A stretch of DNA of 64,000 nt from Diadema setosum. Its lineage: Eukaryota; Echinodermata; Echinoidea; Diadematoida; Diadematidae. Position 1 is the first letter of the stretch, and each line of letters begins with the position of its first letter. The notes under the pieces were generated by a model, which did no database searches, was not told the DNA's origin, and was given only the letters and a program-made list of their open reading frames with translations. The position numbers and the translations under genes are program-made. This document shows, in pieces, positions 1 to 11,705 of the stretch. The stretch is taken from NCBI RefSeq assembly GCF_964275005.1, contig NC_092686.1, positions 16,527,190 through 16,591,189 of the forward strand, read 5' to 3'.

Positions 1-668
1 GCGCCGAAAATCGGCACACGCGACGCCCGCGACGTACTCTATCAAAATGTATGGTTGCTTTCTCCGAAAAATTTTTCTTATATTTTATATTAATTAATTA
101 TTGTAATTTATGCATAAAATCAGTTTTGGGCTCTAAATCACTTATTAATGCTCCAATTAAGCTAATTTCTTTTTTAAAATGTTTCTTGTATCATTCTTCT
201 GAGACATAGGATAAAAAAAAATCTGTATCGAAATTAATTTCTTATGTATTTTATTGTTCTTTGAATTTCTTATGTATTTCTTTGTTTTTTACCTTTTGTT
301 TTTGTTTGTTTTTTTGGCCAAAATTTGTCACAGATATTTTTCAAAGCATTATTATGCTAAAATAAATTAATTTCGGCCATTCTAAGTGAAGATATGAATT
401 TTTATGTGAATTAATTGAAAAAACACAATTTGCATTGGATTTGTACACAAAATCACGTTTTGGAGCAATTTTGGGGTTGACAAATTTTTTTCGAACGGGC
501 GTCGCGTCAAAACGGTACGCGCGGGCGCAACACTTTGGGTCTCAAAAGTTGCGCGATACTTGAAAGAAAAAAGTCATGAAACATCGCGGCGGGAGCTTAT
601 CGTGTTGCGAAGATATTGCGCGAAACGTCGAGGGGGGGGCGGATTCCGCCCCCCCAGCCAGATTAGGG
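1..668 (+). repeat. Dispersed repeat R, copy 1 (cut by window edge)
   Basis: An AT-rich body is followed by a GC-rich end with a strong hairpin at about 630-655, where a run of G plus CGGA pairs with TCCG plus a run of C. A second copy lies in inverse orientation at about 56,564-57,160. The two share the blocks around TTTGCATTGGATTTGTACA and GTTGCGCGATACTTGAAAG, and both end near TAGGGTTAAA. No coding capacity was seen. The family was not identified; a non-autonomous DNA element is the likely class. Confidence 0.7.
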
Positions 669-1227
669 TTAAAGGACAAGTTTACCTTCATATACATTTG
701 GATTACGTGAATGCTGCAATATTATGAGAACACATTAGTGAAAGTTTGAGGAAAATTGGACAATCCGTTCAAAAGTTATGAATTTTTATATTATCTGTGC
801 AGTAACTGCTGGATGAGAAGACTACCACTGTGATGATGTCACATGCGTACAACAATATAAGGAAAATATAAAGAGAATTTCACAAAATTTAACTCTTTGA
901 AAAAAGTGCACATTTCATCAACCTGTCACTGATGTATAATGTTAAAGGTAATATTATTCCCCCTGTCTTGTAAAAGAGGCAAGTCAAGTGTTCTTTTATT
1001 ATGCAGGAAAAGTGAAAATATGTTGAATTTTCTTTATGTTTCCTTTATATCGTTGACATAACAAGCTTTAGTAGTCTTCTCATCCAGCAGTGACTGAGCA
1101 GAAACTTCATAAATTCATAACTTTTGAACGGGTTGTTCCATTTTTCTCAAACTCTCAGTGATGTCTTCTACTAATATTGCTGCATTCACTCAATCCACAT
1201 GTCTGTGAAGGTGAACTTGTCCTTTAA
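669..1227 (+). mobile_element. MITE family A, copy 1 (long inverted arms, TTAA ends)
   Basis: The element opens TTAA-AGGACAAGTTTACCTTC and closes with its inverted form GGTGAACTTGTCC-TTTAA. Arms of roughly 170 bp include the paired GACAATCCGTTCAAAAGTTATG and its complement near the other end. There is no transposase. Four further clear copies occur at 10,126, 13,961, 19,156 and 46,461. TTAA flanks suggest piggyBac-type mobilisation. It abuts the end of repeat R. Confidence 0.85.
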
Positions 1228-2244
1228 TTGAATGTTCTGAAATTACATGCATGACAATTCAGGGTTTATTAAAATTAAAGTACATTGTATACATATTAAG
1301 TGTCATTTCTGAATCCCGAATGATGTGATACAAGTGTATCAGTAAATGAGTACAGGAAGTAGTGACTCCTGTAGTAACTCCTCAAATATGTTTAAAGTGG
1401 CATTGCCCATTTTGCTTGTGTATAATACCATTAATTCCTTCCAAAAGAATACATTTTTTCTCTTTTTGCAAAGTGATGTCTATTCTGCCTTGCTTACTTT
1501 TCCTACAAAGTTATGTTGTCTTTGATTGAAAAACATCAGAGAAATCAATTACAGAATTTGCATGTTAGTTTGTCTGTCTTTTTGTGTGATGATACCTGTA
1601 CCATACAACAGTCTGAGTTATGATGAATTACAATGTACATGTAATATTATGAATAATCACAGAGAGAATGTGCAGTGTAGAAACGATGAGACAATACGAT
1701 TTATGCCCTGCATAATGAAGTTGGCCAAACTCTCCAGTTGCCTGCACCAAGTACTGTACTTAATTATAAAAACGTTTTCTGCATTCATTGCAGCTCAAAA
1801 ATGCAGAAAAGGAAACAAGACCTTCAACCAGTTTTTCAAGGGAATGTGAGGACATACAGATGAATCGTTTGCTTGAAATTTACTGGACCATGCATAAGAA
1901 TGTATGTTGTAGTACAATATACCAAAATTTATTTTACTATATTATGATAAAATGAATTTCTGTGTGCCTTGGACCTTCTGTCAGTTATTAGTTTGTATTT
2001 CTTCCAATGCAGTGTGTGCTTGCATGCGCGCGCGCGCGTGTATGTGTGAGAGAGAGAGAGAGAGTGTGTGTGAATATCCTGAATGTGAATGCTGCCAAGA
2101 GATGTTGTGTTTGACCAACCAAACGAACAGACGGGGACGCGGCAAAGTTCTGAAATATTGAAATAAGACCCCTAGTGTGAAGGGGAACAAGCGTACATTT
2201 CTTCTGAATGTTTGAAAGTGTTGAATTCCGATATTCATGATCAT

Positions 2245-2250
2245 AATAAA
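2245..2250 (+). promoter_or_regulatory. AATAAA hexamer, possible polyadenylation signal
   Basis: AATAAA lies 290 nt beyond the stop of a weak candidate terminal exon (1,794-1,955). It is meaningful only if that exon is real. Confidence 0.15.
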
Positions 2251-2270
2251 TGGATACGCAAAATAAAAGT

Positions 2271-2445
2271 CCTGGGGGGCATTTCATGAAGGAACTTATC
2301 GGATAAAATATCTGACAAGTCAATTATATCCGACAAGTTCAGAGAAATCAGCCAATCAGACTAAAGAATTTCTCAAAACTTGTCGGATATAATTGACTTG
2401 TCGGACATTTTATCCGACAAGTTCCTTCATGAAATGCCCCCCTGG
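2271..2445. mobile_element. Foldback element with GGGGGGCATTTCATGAA arms
   Basis: A nearly perfect palindrome. The left arm reads CCTGGGGGGCATTTCATGAA followed by GGAACTT and TCGGATAAAAT; the right arm is its complement. The centre holds AGCCAATCAG at 2,350-2,359. There is no coding capacity. It is a non-autonomous hairpin element related by its ends to those at 38.1 and 46.1 kb. Confidence 0.85.
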
Positions 2446-2704
2446 AGACACTGCTGAAAGCAGTCCGTGTACTGTGCTAATCCGATTCACAGAAAAGCAC
2501 ACATATTTTATATATACATACTATATATTGATTGATTGTTATTGTTCTCTCGGTATTAAGAACACTTGAGAAAGAGCGAATCGCCTGAAAATTTGTGTGC
2601 CGAAATGCCAAAATAAACTTGGTGAATACAGCATGAACAGTTTTATTTTTTATGATATTATCACACCAACACGTTGACAACTTACTCAACATGTATGTAT
2701 AATA

Positions 2705-2706
<2 letters not shown>

Positions 2707-2780
<74 letters not shown>
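2707..2780. repeat. (AT)n microsatellite
   Basis: An almost uninterrupted AT dinucleotide tract of about 70 bp. The open frames across it are artefacts of the repeat. Confidence 0.97.
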
Positions 2781-2782
<2 letters not shown>

Positions 2783-2890
2783 CATATATTTATATAGATG
2801 CTCCCCATAAAAAAAAAAATGGGTAATTGTCTCAGAAACATAAGTTTGAGGGTTGTTTTGTTTTGTTTTGTTATGTTTTGTTTTGTTTTG

Positions 2891-3800
2891 TTTTTTATGC
2901 CTCCGCGCCAAGAAGCGTCACCGGAGGCATAATGCTTTCAGGTTGTCTGTCCGTCTGTCCATAATCAATTTCGTTCGAGGTATCCAAATGAAACTTGGCA
3001 TATTATGTGTGTATGAGTGGCCTTGTTGGACATGTTTAAGGTCAAATTCTTTAAAAATTCACTATTTCACCCATATATATGCAATGCCTCAAGGTTTTGT
3101 CTTGAAACTTAGTGTATACATGCACATGATTCTCTAGGGCAAGTTTTGGGCCATACTTTGATGATTACTCAATGCATACACTCTGCACAATGATTCCGTT
3201 GGGATCGAAAGATTTTGGCCATGGGGTCAAATGTCAAGGGAAAATTTTCAAATGTCACAATTTTTCCATATTTTGACCTGCTCTTTTAAACGATAAGCCA
3301 TCCAAATGAAACCTAGTTCAAGGAAAATAAACACCCAAGACTATTGTGACAAACGTGTCATTTTAATATTTTGCCAGTTATGTGGAACACGTTTTTGGCT
3401 TATAGGTGTTTGTTTTTTGTTTGTTTGTTTGTTTGTTTGTTTGTTTGTTTGTTTGTTTTTAGTGATCCACGTCCTACAAGCGTTGCTTGTTATTGGAGCA
3501 CTCTTTTCCATCATCACATTTAATTCTTTTTTTTTTCAATGACAAAGTGTACATCATTCTTTTACTTTTGCAGATATATTGCCATCTGTACATATGTTTT
3601 ACATTATCCAAATTGCGAAAGTTGAATTTGTAAATATATCACCTTGTACATTGTATTGTGTATTTTCTTTTATTGAGGGAAAAATGAATAATTGAATTGC
3701 ATTGAAAACTGTCATCTCACTTTGTCAAGACTTACTCTAGATCTAATGGAGAGCCACGCATTATGGCGGAGGCACACCAGTCGCCATAGCGACTTACTAG
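2891..3800 (+). mobile_element. Helentron-derived (HINE/pearl-like) element without core repeats
   Basis: It starts with a hairpin, ATGCCTCCG pairing with CGGAGGCAT within 35 nt. A pyrimidine-rich GTCTGTCCGTCTGTCC follows, then an AT-rich body containing a GTTT microsatellite (3,419-3,460). The 3' part has GGCGGAGGCA, complementary to the 5' start, and then the terminal palindrome GTCGCCATAGCGAC (3,780-3,793). Subterminal inverted repeats plus a terminal palindrome match the non-autonomous Helentron relatives described from bivalves and sea urchins. No protein is encoded. Confidence 0.6.
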
Positions 3801-4196
3801 TTTAGTGTAAACGTTCTCTATATGTTTGTTTATTTGTAATAATGATAAGTCTTTTACACTTCTGTACATTAATCTGTTTTGAAAATGTCAGAGATATTTT
3901 AAATGAAAGAACCGTAAAACACAAAGAGCAAGGCAGTGGAAACTTAATGAAACTGTTTGAATATTAATGAATCTCAAAATACATTGCACTCCATTATTGT
4001 ATACCACTCTTCTACAACACGTTTTGATATGTACATATTTCACTTATATCACAATTATTCAGAAAAACATCATTTCAATAATAAGGTATTTTGTTTTTGA
4101 TTTATCAAGAACATGTTTTTTGGGTTGTTTTTTTTTGCACTCATCTTAGGGACGGGGGATATAATTTCTTATTCTTAATCTGTTTGTTTGTTTTTT

Positions 4197-5298
4197 GTCC
4201 CCGCCGAACGAGTTCGAGCAGGGGACTATGAAACGGGCTCCGTACGTGTGTGTGTCCGTGTGTCCGTGTGTCCGTCTGTCCGTCCGTGCGTCCGTGTGTG
4301 ATCAAAATGTTCAAAATGCTACTCCTTCGCCATTTCTAACCCGATTTTGATTCTGTTTGCTTTATATGATAGCACTACATGGGAGCTTTGAAACTTCTAT
4401 ACAGAATTTCAGTTGTGACCTTTGACCTTGACCTTTGACCTATATTGTACATTTTGTTTCAAAATGCTACTCCTTCGCCATTTCTAACCCGATTTTGATT
4501 CCGTTTGCTTTATATGATTGCACGAGGTGAGGGCTTCAAAACTTCTACACAGAATTTTGACCTTTGACTTCTTTGACCTTTGACCTTGATTTTTTACCTA
4601 TATTGTACATTGGCTACCAAATGCTACTCCTTCGCCATTTCTAACCCGATTTCGATTCCGTTTGCTTTATGTGATGGCACTAGGTGAGGGCTTCAAAACT
4701 TCTACACAGAATTTTGACCTTTGACTTCTTTGACCTTTGACCTTGATTTTTGACCTATATTGTACATTTTGCTACAAAATGCTACTCCTTCGCCATTTGT
4801 AACCCGATTTCAAGTCCGTTTGCTTTAAGTGATGGCACTAGGTGAGGGCTTCAAAACTTCTACACAGAATTTTGACCTTTGACTTCTTTGACCTCTGACC
4901 TTGATTTTTGACCTGTATTGTACATTTTGCTACCAAATGCTACTCCTTCGCCATTTCTAACCCGATTTCGATTCCGTTTGCTTTATGTGATGGCACTAGG
5001 TGAGGGCTTCAAAACTTCTACACAGAATTTTGACCTTTGACTTCTTTGACCTTTGACCTTGATTTTTTACCTATATTTTACATTGGCTACAAAATGCTAC
5101 TCCTTCACCATTTCTAACCCGATTTCGATTCCGTTTGCTTTATGTGATGACACTAGGTGAGGGCTTCAAAACTTCTACATAGCATTTTGACCTTTGACTT
5201 CTTTGACCTTTGACCTTGATCTTTTTACCTATATTGTACATTTTGCTACTAAATGCTACTTCCGGCGGGGACATATATTACGCACCGCGTAATTTCTA
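4197..5298 (+). mobile_element. Helentron-derived (HINE/pearl-like) element with tandem 158-bp core
   Basis: It begins with GTCCCCGCCG and a hairpin formed with GGGGAC 30 nt later, then TGTGTCCGTCTGTCCGTCC. The body is a tandem array, and the 3' end has CCGGCGGGGAC followed by the palindrome ATTACGC-ACC-GCGTAAT (5,277-5,293). This has the same plan as the element at 2,891, with different sequence. Left flank, about 160-bp core repeats and right flank match pearl/CvA and Tsp elements. No protein is encoded. Confidence 0.7.
4318..5255 (+). repeat. Six-copy minisatellite, ~158-bp unit
   Basis: GCTACTCCTTCGCCATTT (or a close variant) recurs at about 4,318, 4,466, 4,623, 4,781, 4,939 and 5,096, with a truncated start at 5,255. 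Spacing is 148-159 bp. Each unit carries several TTTGACCTTTGAC-type blocks. This is the core array of the surrounding mobile element. Confidence 0.92.
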
Positions 5299-5706
5299 CT
5301 TTTCCTTGTTTCAATTTGGTTATAAGTGCCATATAGACTTTTTCATATCATTTGTTATCATTATTTAGTGAGCAGATGAAAGACGAAAAAGGCAAAGATG
5401 CGAAGCAAGGAACGAGAAAATGTGTTCCGCTGCTTCCCTACAGAGATGCCATGTACGCACATAGGGATTTTCGAAATATGGGAAATGAAACTATTTGCTA
5501 AGAATGTGAGAGTAGATGTATCAGTTTTGAGTGTAGACGTATAATGGAAGGGAAAAGTTGAATGATAATTATATGCTTTATCATAATTATTTCTACAATG
5601 TGCCTGTACATTATGTATCTTTAGATATTAGGAAATCACTCAAATTTTGAAAACTTGGAATAATGTAAGATTGCACATAATTAGAAATCATATAATGTAA
5701 TATATA

Positions 5707-5710
<4 letters not shown>

Positions 5711-5747
<37 letters not shown>
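5711..5747. repeat. (AT)n microsatellite
   Basis: A pure AT dinucleotide run. Confidence 0.95.
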
Positions 5748-5751
<4 letters not shown>

Positions 5752-6517
5752 TCTGCAAGACTGACAATAGGCCTATATATGTTGCACACTTACATTCATT
5801 ATGTATTATATTCACAATCACACAGATTTCTTTGGATCTGAATTATTTTTACGGTATACTTCTTACACCTGTTTTCAATATAGTTGTACTTTCTTAGATT
5901 AGAGAATGTGTAAATGTACACATTTGTCAGCCATCAGCAGACAAAATACCTAGTAGAGAAATAAATCATTTTTGTTATTTAGGATTATCTTTGCATGGAA
6001 CATCTCAATTTTCAGTAGCATGCACAATTAAGCCACTTTTCAGGTTGCTTAGTACAACCCTTTAAAGACACTAACGATATAATGAAAATGCTTATTACGG
6101 CGTTTGTAACAGACATTTACCTGCGTTGGCGGCGTGTAGAGGCAGCTGCTTATCTGGGTTAGCAAAACGAAACGGGAACATCATTTCCCATTCTAAATGG
6201 GTTGCTTCACTAGATTAGAATACCAGCTAAAAAGATACAGTTAAAAATCGCTTATCATTGAATTAAAAAATATATTCCGCCTAATGATGAAATCGTCGTG
6301 AACACGCAGAAGACACATCTTTAGGATATCAAGCCAAATGCAAAAGAGAATTTAAAACAAATACGGGGTAAATGAAACAGCTTGTTTAGGCCTGCAATGA
6401 TATTTGCACTCCCTCTCCCCGAGACGAGACTGCATTCAAAGCATTTCTCCCACACACATCATACACACAGCATCCACATAATACACACACGCTGCATCCA
6501 TGAAGTCAGCGTTACAG

Positions 6518-6519
<2 letters not shown>

Positions 6520-6571
<52 letters not shown>
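6520..6571. repeat. (CA)n microsatellite
   Basis: A CA dinucleotide run followed by a short TA and CA tail. Confidence 0.97.
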
Positions 6572-6578
<7 letters not shown>

Positions 6579-7837
6579 CACACACACTGTCTTCTGCCGC
6601 AAGCCGCCGGCCGCTGATCAATGAAAAATTCACGTTGCTCCATCCTCGCTCCTTGTACGCCATCCATCCGCCGTGTTATGTACATCGCAGTTTAGTGTAG
6701 TGAGGATGTACGCCAAAAAATCTCAGGTCTACTCCTGCAGCGTTCAAGTGAAAGCCACCCAATCGGCTCCGGCAATGTCGCAGAAATGAATGTAAGGACG
6801 AATTGCTCGGCAGGCCTTGCCTAAATCCCACCAGGCATCCTGTACCATCAGTGCAGACGTGATGAATATGTCTAGAAAGGACAAGGATTCTGACCTTATC
6901 TGAATCAAGGAAACACGAGAAAAGGAGGAGAGCATTTCACCCTGCCTTTGAAGCCTTTCTGGTTGGTGAGCCTCTTGGAGACAGGTGTTTTGGCGTTGAG
7001 AGAAGGAGTGGTGATTGGCGGCCAACAAGGACGGCATGGAGAACAAAGGTACGACTGATTATTGCAAACGAAAGATATTTTAATCTGCCACCAAACTTCT
7101 CATTATGCTGATGAAACCTAGATAGCTCTTCCATCATCTTAACGTTATTCTTCCAGGCCACTTGGTAGTCAAGTTAGTATTCATTCCTACAACAGTGTAA
7201 AACTGGACCTCCTGATTGACCTCCTGATTGACCTTTTAATGCCCTTAAGCCGGGTCCATCTTTCACAGAATGATATAATTGCATGACTAAATGGGTAAAG
7301 ATAAGATGAGTAAATATCCGAATATAGATTTTGATACATTGGGTGTTCTTCCGGTAGGCCTCATAGCCCTACTACAAACCAGTTTACTCATGCCCCATAT
7401 TATTGTGTACTGCACATTAAGGGCTTTACTGTACTATGTAGACCCTAATACAAAATATCTTGTAGTGAATTACGCTTAATCAAACCAAACAAAATTAGCA
7501 CCCCATCAGGTGCCAGTGCTACGACTTTTTTTTTTTTTTTTATATTTGGATATTCCCTTGGACAAACAAAACTGAGACTTCTCCGTGTTACATTTCCATC
7601 GGTAATTAGATCCCTTTCGTGTCTGTGGTGTAGACCTTGGTCTATTTACCGCTCGCATAGTTCATGCCCTTCTCAGCGATATGCAATTTATGAGATAATG
7701 ATGTGATGAGAGAAACCGAGTAAATAAGCCAAATTTTCCCCTTTTCAAAGCAGAGTGAAACTGGGGCTCAATTATACATGCAAATACTTCATGCATCAGC
7801 GCCCTTCACTGAGGAGTGATGAGCAGGAGAAAATATG

Positions 7838-7953
7838 ATATGATAGCAACCCTTGCTGGAATGGCAATTGTCATAGTAACGACAAGAATCCAGCTTCCTG
7901 ATTGGCTATTGCTATTGGAAGTTGCCATTCCAGCAAGAGTTGCCATCCTATGG
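7838..7953. mobile_element. Foldback element, TTGCTGGAATGGCAA family, copy 1
   Basis: The inverted arms are TTGCTGGAATGGCAATT and AAGTTGCCATTCCAGCAAG. The centre carries CTGATTGGCT (7,898-7,907), the complement of AGCCAATCAG. A second copy lies in opposite orientation at 49,236-49,399. Confidence 0.8.
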
Positions 7954-8659
7954 GACACAGAAGTGCGCAGTAACGGAATTTGATGTTAGGCTTACATTGC
8001 ATGATGGTCACTGGACTCTATACACACACAGCGCGCTTAGGACTGCATAATTCAATATACAGCTTCTTTGAAGATCCTTGATATAGCTTAAAATAAAGTC
8101 ACGTGTGATCATTATGCCAAAATCACTCATCGAGGTCACTCACCTAGCGGCCACGGTCAGGGATTTTTGTCACAAAGTCTGTTGAAAATCAGTGAGATAT
8201 TGTGGAATGAAGATGTCTACAAACAGTATTACACAAATAAGGTAACTGCATGTCATACCCCGATATATCTCACCATATTCAACTTTTGCTGTGCGTTTAT
8301 TGCTGCTGACAGGTGCAGGTTTGTTGGTTTGTGAGTGTCTGAAAAAGAAAAACCCCTTAAGTGCATACAAGACGGGAGCATTGATATCTTTTCGTCAACC
8401 GCCAGTTTTCCAGCAGTATATTGTTACTACCTTTGTCTTCTATGCCTTTTAGTTGGGATATTGTTATCCATATCTCTCCCTATATCTCTCTCAGTATACA
8501 TTCACTCATTCTTTCATTCTGTCTAATATTCTCTCTCACAGATATTCCGCTATGTATTCTTGACAGCGGTCATCATGCTTCTATTTTTTTATTCTATCTT
8601 TTATGTTGTTCCACAAACACACACACACACACACACACCCCCCCACACACACATTTATC

Positions 8660-8752
8660 GCTATTTCCATAAAGTAAGAGCGCCATGAGCATCATCATTG
8701 ATGGACTTTCAGCGCTTTATAAGAGACCACTATTATTATTATTATTATTATT
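8660..8752 (+). mobile_element. 3' tail of a LINE or LINE-dependent SINE
   Basis: CAGCGCTTTATAAGAG is followed by an ATT trinucleotide tail (8,727-8,752). Tails of this form are typical of CR1/L2-like retroposons. A similar tail with adjacent coding sequence occurs at 12,403-12,580. Only the 3' end is recognisable. Confidence 0.45.
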
Positions 8753-9535
8753 ATCATTCATTAATTTTGCTGAAGTATACACTGCATGTATTGACTTCAA
8801 CTTCCCTTGAAGAATATAGGCCTAGCAGTGTTTTGATTTTAATCCACTGCACATGAACGAAAGCGAAAGAAACAGCATCAAGAATGAAATTAATTATAGG
8901 CATATAGAAATACATTGTGTAAGAGCCGACTAAATAGCAGGCATGAAGAATCAGTTTAGGTGCTGAAAGGTGAAATCAAGTGGGTCGCTGATGAGAGGAC
9001 CGATGTCACTTCAAATGATAAAAGCTACAAGCACATTGCTATATGACTGATTTAGGTATGAGTATATCACACGTATATGCCTACATCATACAATCTGACA
9101 ATATTAACCTCTGCCGGTCTTCTTCATTCAATTGTCCATTTCGTAGACACATTAGTGTAGATAATGATATATAAGGTAAAGATAGATGCATGTATATAAT
9201 GTCGTGACACATATTATTTTGAATCACGTACACATTCAGAAAAGTCTGAATACACCCCTGGAGTCTTTGTATTGTGGTAGACACACACACATGACATAAT
9301 AGGCTTTCAACATGAGTGTTCATTCATTGCAGATCAGCTCCGCAGATCCCCCTTTGTGAAATATGAGAGGTAGCCATGATAAAGATGATGAACAACTGGT
9401 CCTCGAGGAAGCAGAAAAAACTGGCCATCCACTCGGTATTGGCTGGTGTACCAGAAAATTCCCAACATACGGCTGTTACAGAGACCTATTGAGCTATCAT
9501 ATTCATACGCGTCTTCGATCATTGAGAGAAAGCCG

Positions 9536-9686
9536 ATCCACGACTAGCCTTTTGTCAAGGCCCTCTCGCTGTATGGTGAAGAGAGCCCAGCTGAGTGGGG
9601 TTGCGCCTCGCGCTGGCGCGCTCAGCTGGGCTCGCTTCGCTCGCCCATTACAGCGAGAGGGCCTTGACAAAAGGCTAATCCACGAC
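9536..9686. mobile_element. 133-bp foldback MITE with perfect 9-bp target duplication
   Basis: The element spans 9,545-9,677 and opens TAGCCTTTTGTCAAGGCCCT. The complementary arm closes with AGGGCCTTGACAAAAGGCTA. It is flanked on both sides by ATCCACGAC (9,536-9,544 and 9,678-9,686). Nine-base duplications are typical of Mutator-like elements. The loop is GC-rich (GCGCCTCGCGCTGGCGCG). It has no coding capacity. Confidence 0.85.
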
Positions 9687-10125
9687 AAGCACCGGAGGGA
9701 TTTATCTTTGCTATTATGTGTCGACCTTACCTTGACGTTCATAGAGACCGCCATTCTTATTCAAACCCACTGTTCTGCAGATGAGTGAATGACTCACTGG
9801 CTGAACGAATCATCTTGTTGGCCTTGAATTCTCTGTACTCGTACCATATAACCGGGTTTGAACTTCGCTGTATGCGTATGACTGTCATTAATACATTGAA
9901 CAATGACTAGAAATAAATACCGGAAGGAGAGAATAGACTACTTTTAGTACAGAAACCACTAAAATGTTCACTGTCCGTATTACACCGTGAAATATTATGA
10001 ACAATGGAAGTTTGCAATTTCGAGTTGCGATTCATATGACAATCTTAACTCGAGGTCACCTTAATTGTTCAGCGAGAATTGTTGGCTGCTCATCTCAGCG
10101 GAGTTAAGGTTTGCAACAGACTGAA

Positions 10126-10667
10126 TTAAAGAACAAGTTCACCTTCAATATTCAATATTAGTAGAACACATCATTGAAAGTTTGAGGAAAATCGGACAAT
10201 CCGTTCAAAAGTTATGAATTTTTAAAGTTTTTGTGCAGTCATGGCTGGATGAGAAGACTACTGCAGTGTATGATGTCACATGCGTACAACAATATAAGGA
10301 AAATATAAAGAGAATTTCACAAAATTTCATTTTTTGAAAAACGTACACATTCCCTTGACTCGTGACTGACATGTTATGGGTAATATTATTCCCATTGCCT
10401 TTAGAAAGAGGCAAGTCAAGTGCTCTTTTATTATGCGAAAAAAGTGAAAATATGTTGAATTTTCTTTACATTTTCTTTATACTGTTGTACTCATATGACA
10501 TCACGAGCCTTAGTAGTCTCCTCATCCAGCGATTCCAACACAAAAATTTTAAAAATTCATAACTTTTGCATCGATTGTCCAATTTTCCTCAAACTTTCAC
10601 TGATGTGTTCTACTAATATTGCTGCATTCTCTCAATCCTTGTTTATGAAGGTGAACTTGTCCTTTAA
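10126..10667 (+). mobile_element. MITE family A, copy 2
   Basis: TTAA-AGAACAAGTTCACCTTC opens the element and GGTGAACTTGTCC-TTTAA closes it, so TTAA is present at both ends. The paired arms contain GACAATCCGTTCAAAAGTTATG and its inverted partner. It is closely similar to the copy at 669. Confidence 0.88.
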
Positions 10668-11049
10668 GGTGAACACTCATTTGTCCTGAATGCCGATTAA
10701 AAATAGCCTTATTCTGTTATTTCACTTTCGCGGCAAAAAACAACAAAAACAACACTCAAGTAGAGTATATTCTACAATGATATGCGAATAAGACGAAAGT
10801 AAAAATGTGTGTGGATACTATAAATACCAGATGGGATGTTACTCACGTAAAACTCGATGAACACGTTTTGGAGAACTGTTAATTTTCCTATAGCGATTAC
10901 TATGACAGATACAACCCCCCCCCCACCCCCTCCACACACTCACACAACTTAGTAAGTACCACTGACCGTTATTGTCTTTGTAAACCAAGGAGGCATAATC
11001 ACACCTCAGTTTTGGGAAAATTTGTCGCACCTCCCTTGTTCAGGTGTGG

Positions 11050-11395
11050 ACTGTCCATTTCCTTTCTTCGCCGCACCCTATTTTCATGACCCCCTCCCAT
11101 ACACACACATAGTGTACAACATTCTCCCTCTCTCCCATTCTTTTGTGCTCCTTCCTTCCCAATTCTTCCCTCTCTTCATTCTCCCCCCCCCCCCCCTCAG
11201 CTTTCGATCGCTCTCCCCCTCTTATCCACAACCACCGCCCCTTCCCCTCCTGGTGAACCACCCCCCCCCCCCAATATCCACAAGGCTCTCCCCCTCACCC
11301 TTTCCTCATCTCATTCTCCCCTACCCCCTTCTCCTATTTCCCCATTTCCCCTCTCCCCTCTCTTTCCCCTCCCCCTTCCTGGCGAGGACACAATA
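11050..11395 (+). repeat. Polypyrimidine/C-rich tract upstream of the first gene
   Basis: About 340 nt almost free of purines, with C runs of 10 or more at about 11,183 and 11,263. It lies 290-630 bp upstream of the first coding exon. Its open frames are composition artefacts. It could form triplex or i-motif/G-quadruplex structure; that is inference. Confidence 0.8.
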
Positions 11396-11630
11396 GTCAT
11401 GCGCAGAGCACTTTGAGTGTACGAAGGATAATGTTACGCTCACATCGTATACATACCGGCGTTGCGGTCACCAGGGTTGACTCATATCCCGACACCAGAC
11501 GACTTCAAAGATAGGAAAAGGCCGTGCACTTGTACTGCTGCCACAGAGCCAGACAGAACCACACACAATGACTTGTGCTCGGGACTCGAGACAGACGCAT
11601 CGCTGAACTTGAAACACGCGTCTTTGGATT

Positions 11631-11637
11631 TATAAAT
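11631..11637 (+). promoter_or_regulatory. TATA-box candidate of the two-helix membrane protein gene
   Basis: TATAAAT lies 44-50 nt upstream of the proposed start codon at 11,681. A start site about 30 nt downstream would give a leader of about 20 nt. The surrounding 200 bp have more CpG than neighbouring DNA. Confidence 0.4.
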
Positions 11638-11680
11638 CTGAGAGGATTTCGGTCAGGCGAGCTGTCACAATACGCTCACA

Positions 11681-11705
11681 ATGGAGTCGAATTCAGTAGA
11701 AAAAG
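11681..11705 (+). CDS. Exon 1 of the two-helix membrane protein gene
   Basis: ATGGAGTCGAATTC begins the exon, which ends AAAAG before GTAGGAGT. Eight codons and one base are encoded, and the spare G completes a Gly codon with exon 2. The donor is usable but not ideal (GTAGGA). Confidence 0.5.

Larger units (their letters stand above)
5749..11049. other. Intergenic stretch with scattered repeats
   Basis: No convincing exon was found here. Outside the repeats listed separately, open frames are short and lack splice or codon support. The longest, 100 codons on the minus strand at 6,744-7,046, resembles no family I know. Confidence 0.6.

Noticed and set aside
4318-5255. 158-bp tandem array as centromeric-type satellite
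   Set aside because: Only six units, bounded by hairpin ends of a mobile element.
6744-7046. 100-codon minus-strand open frame
   Set aside because: No recognisable family, no clear splice sites or promoter, and overlapping frames of similar length. Likely chance.
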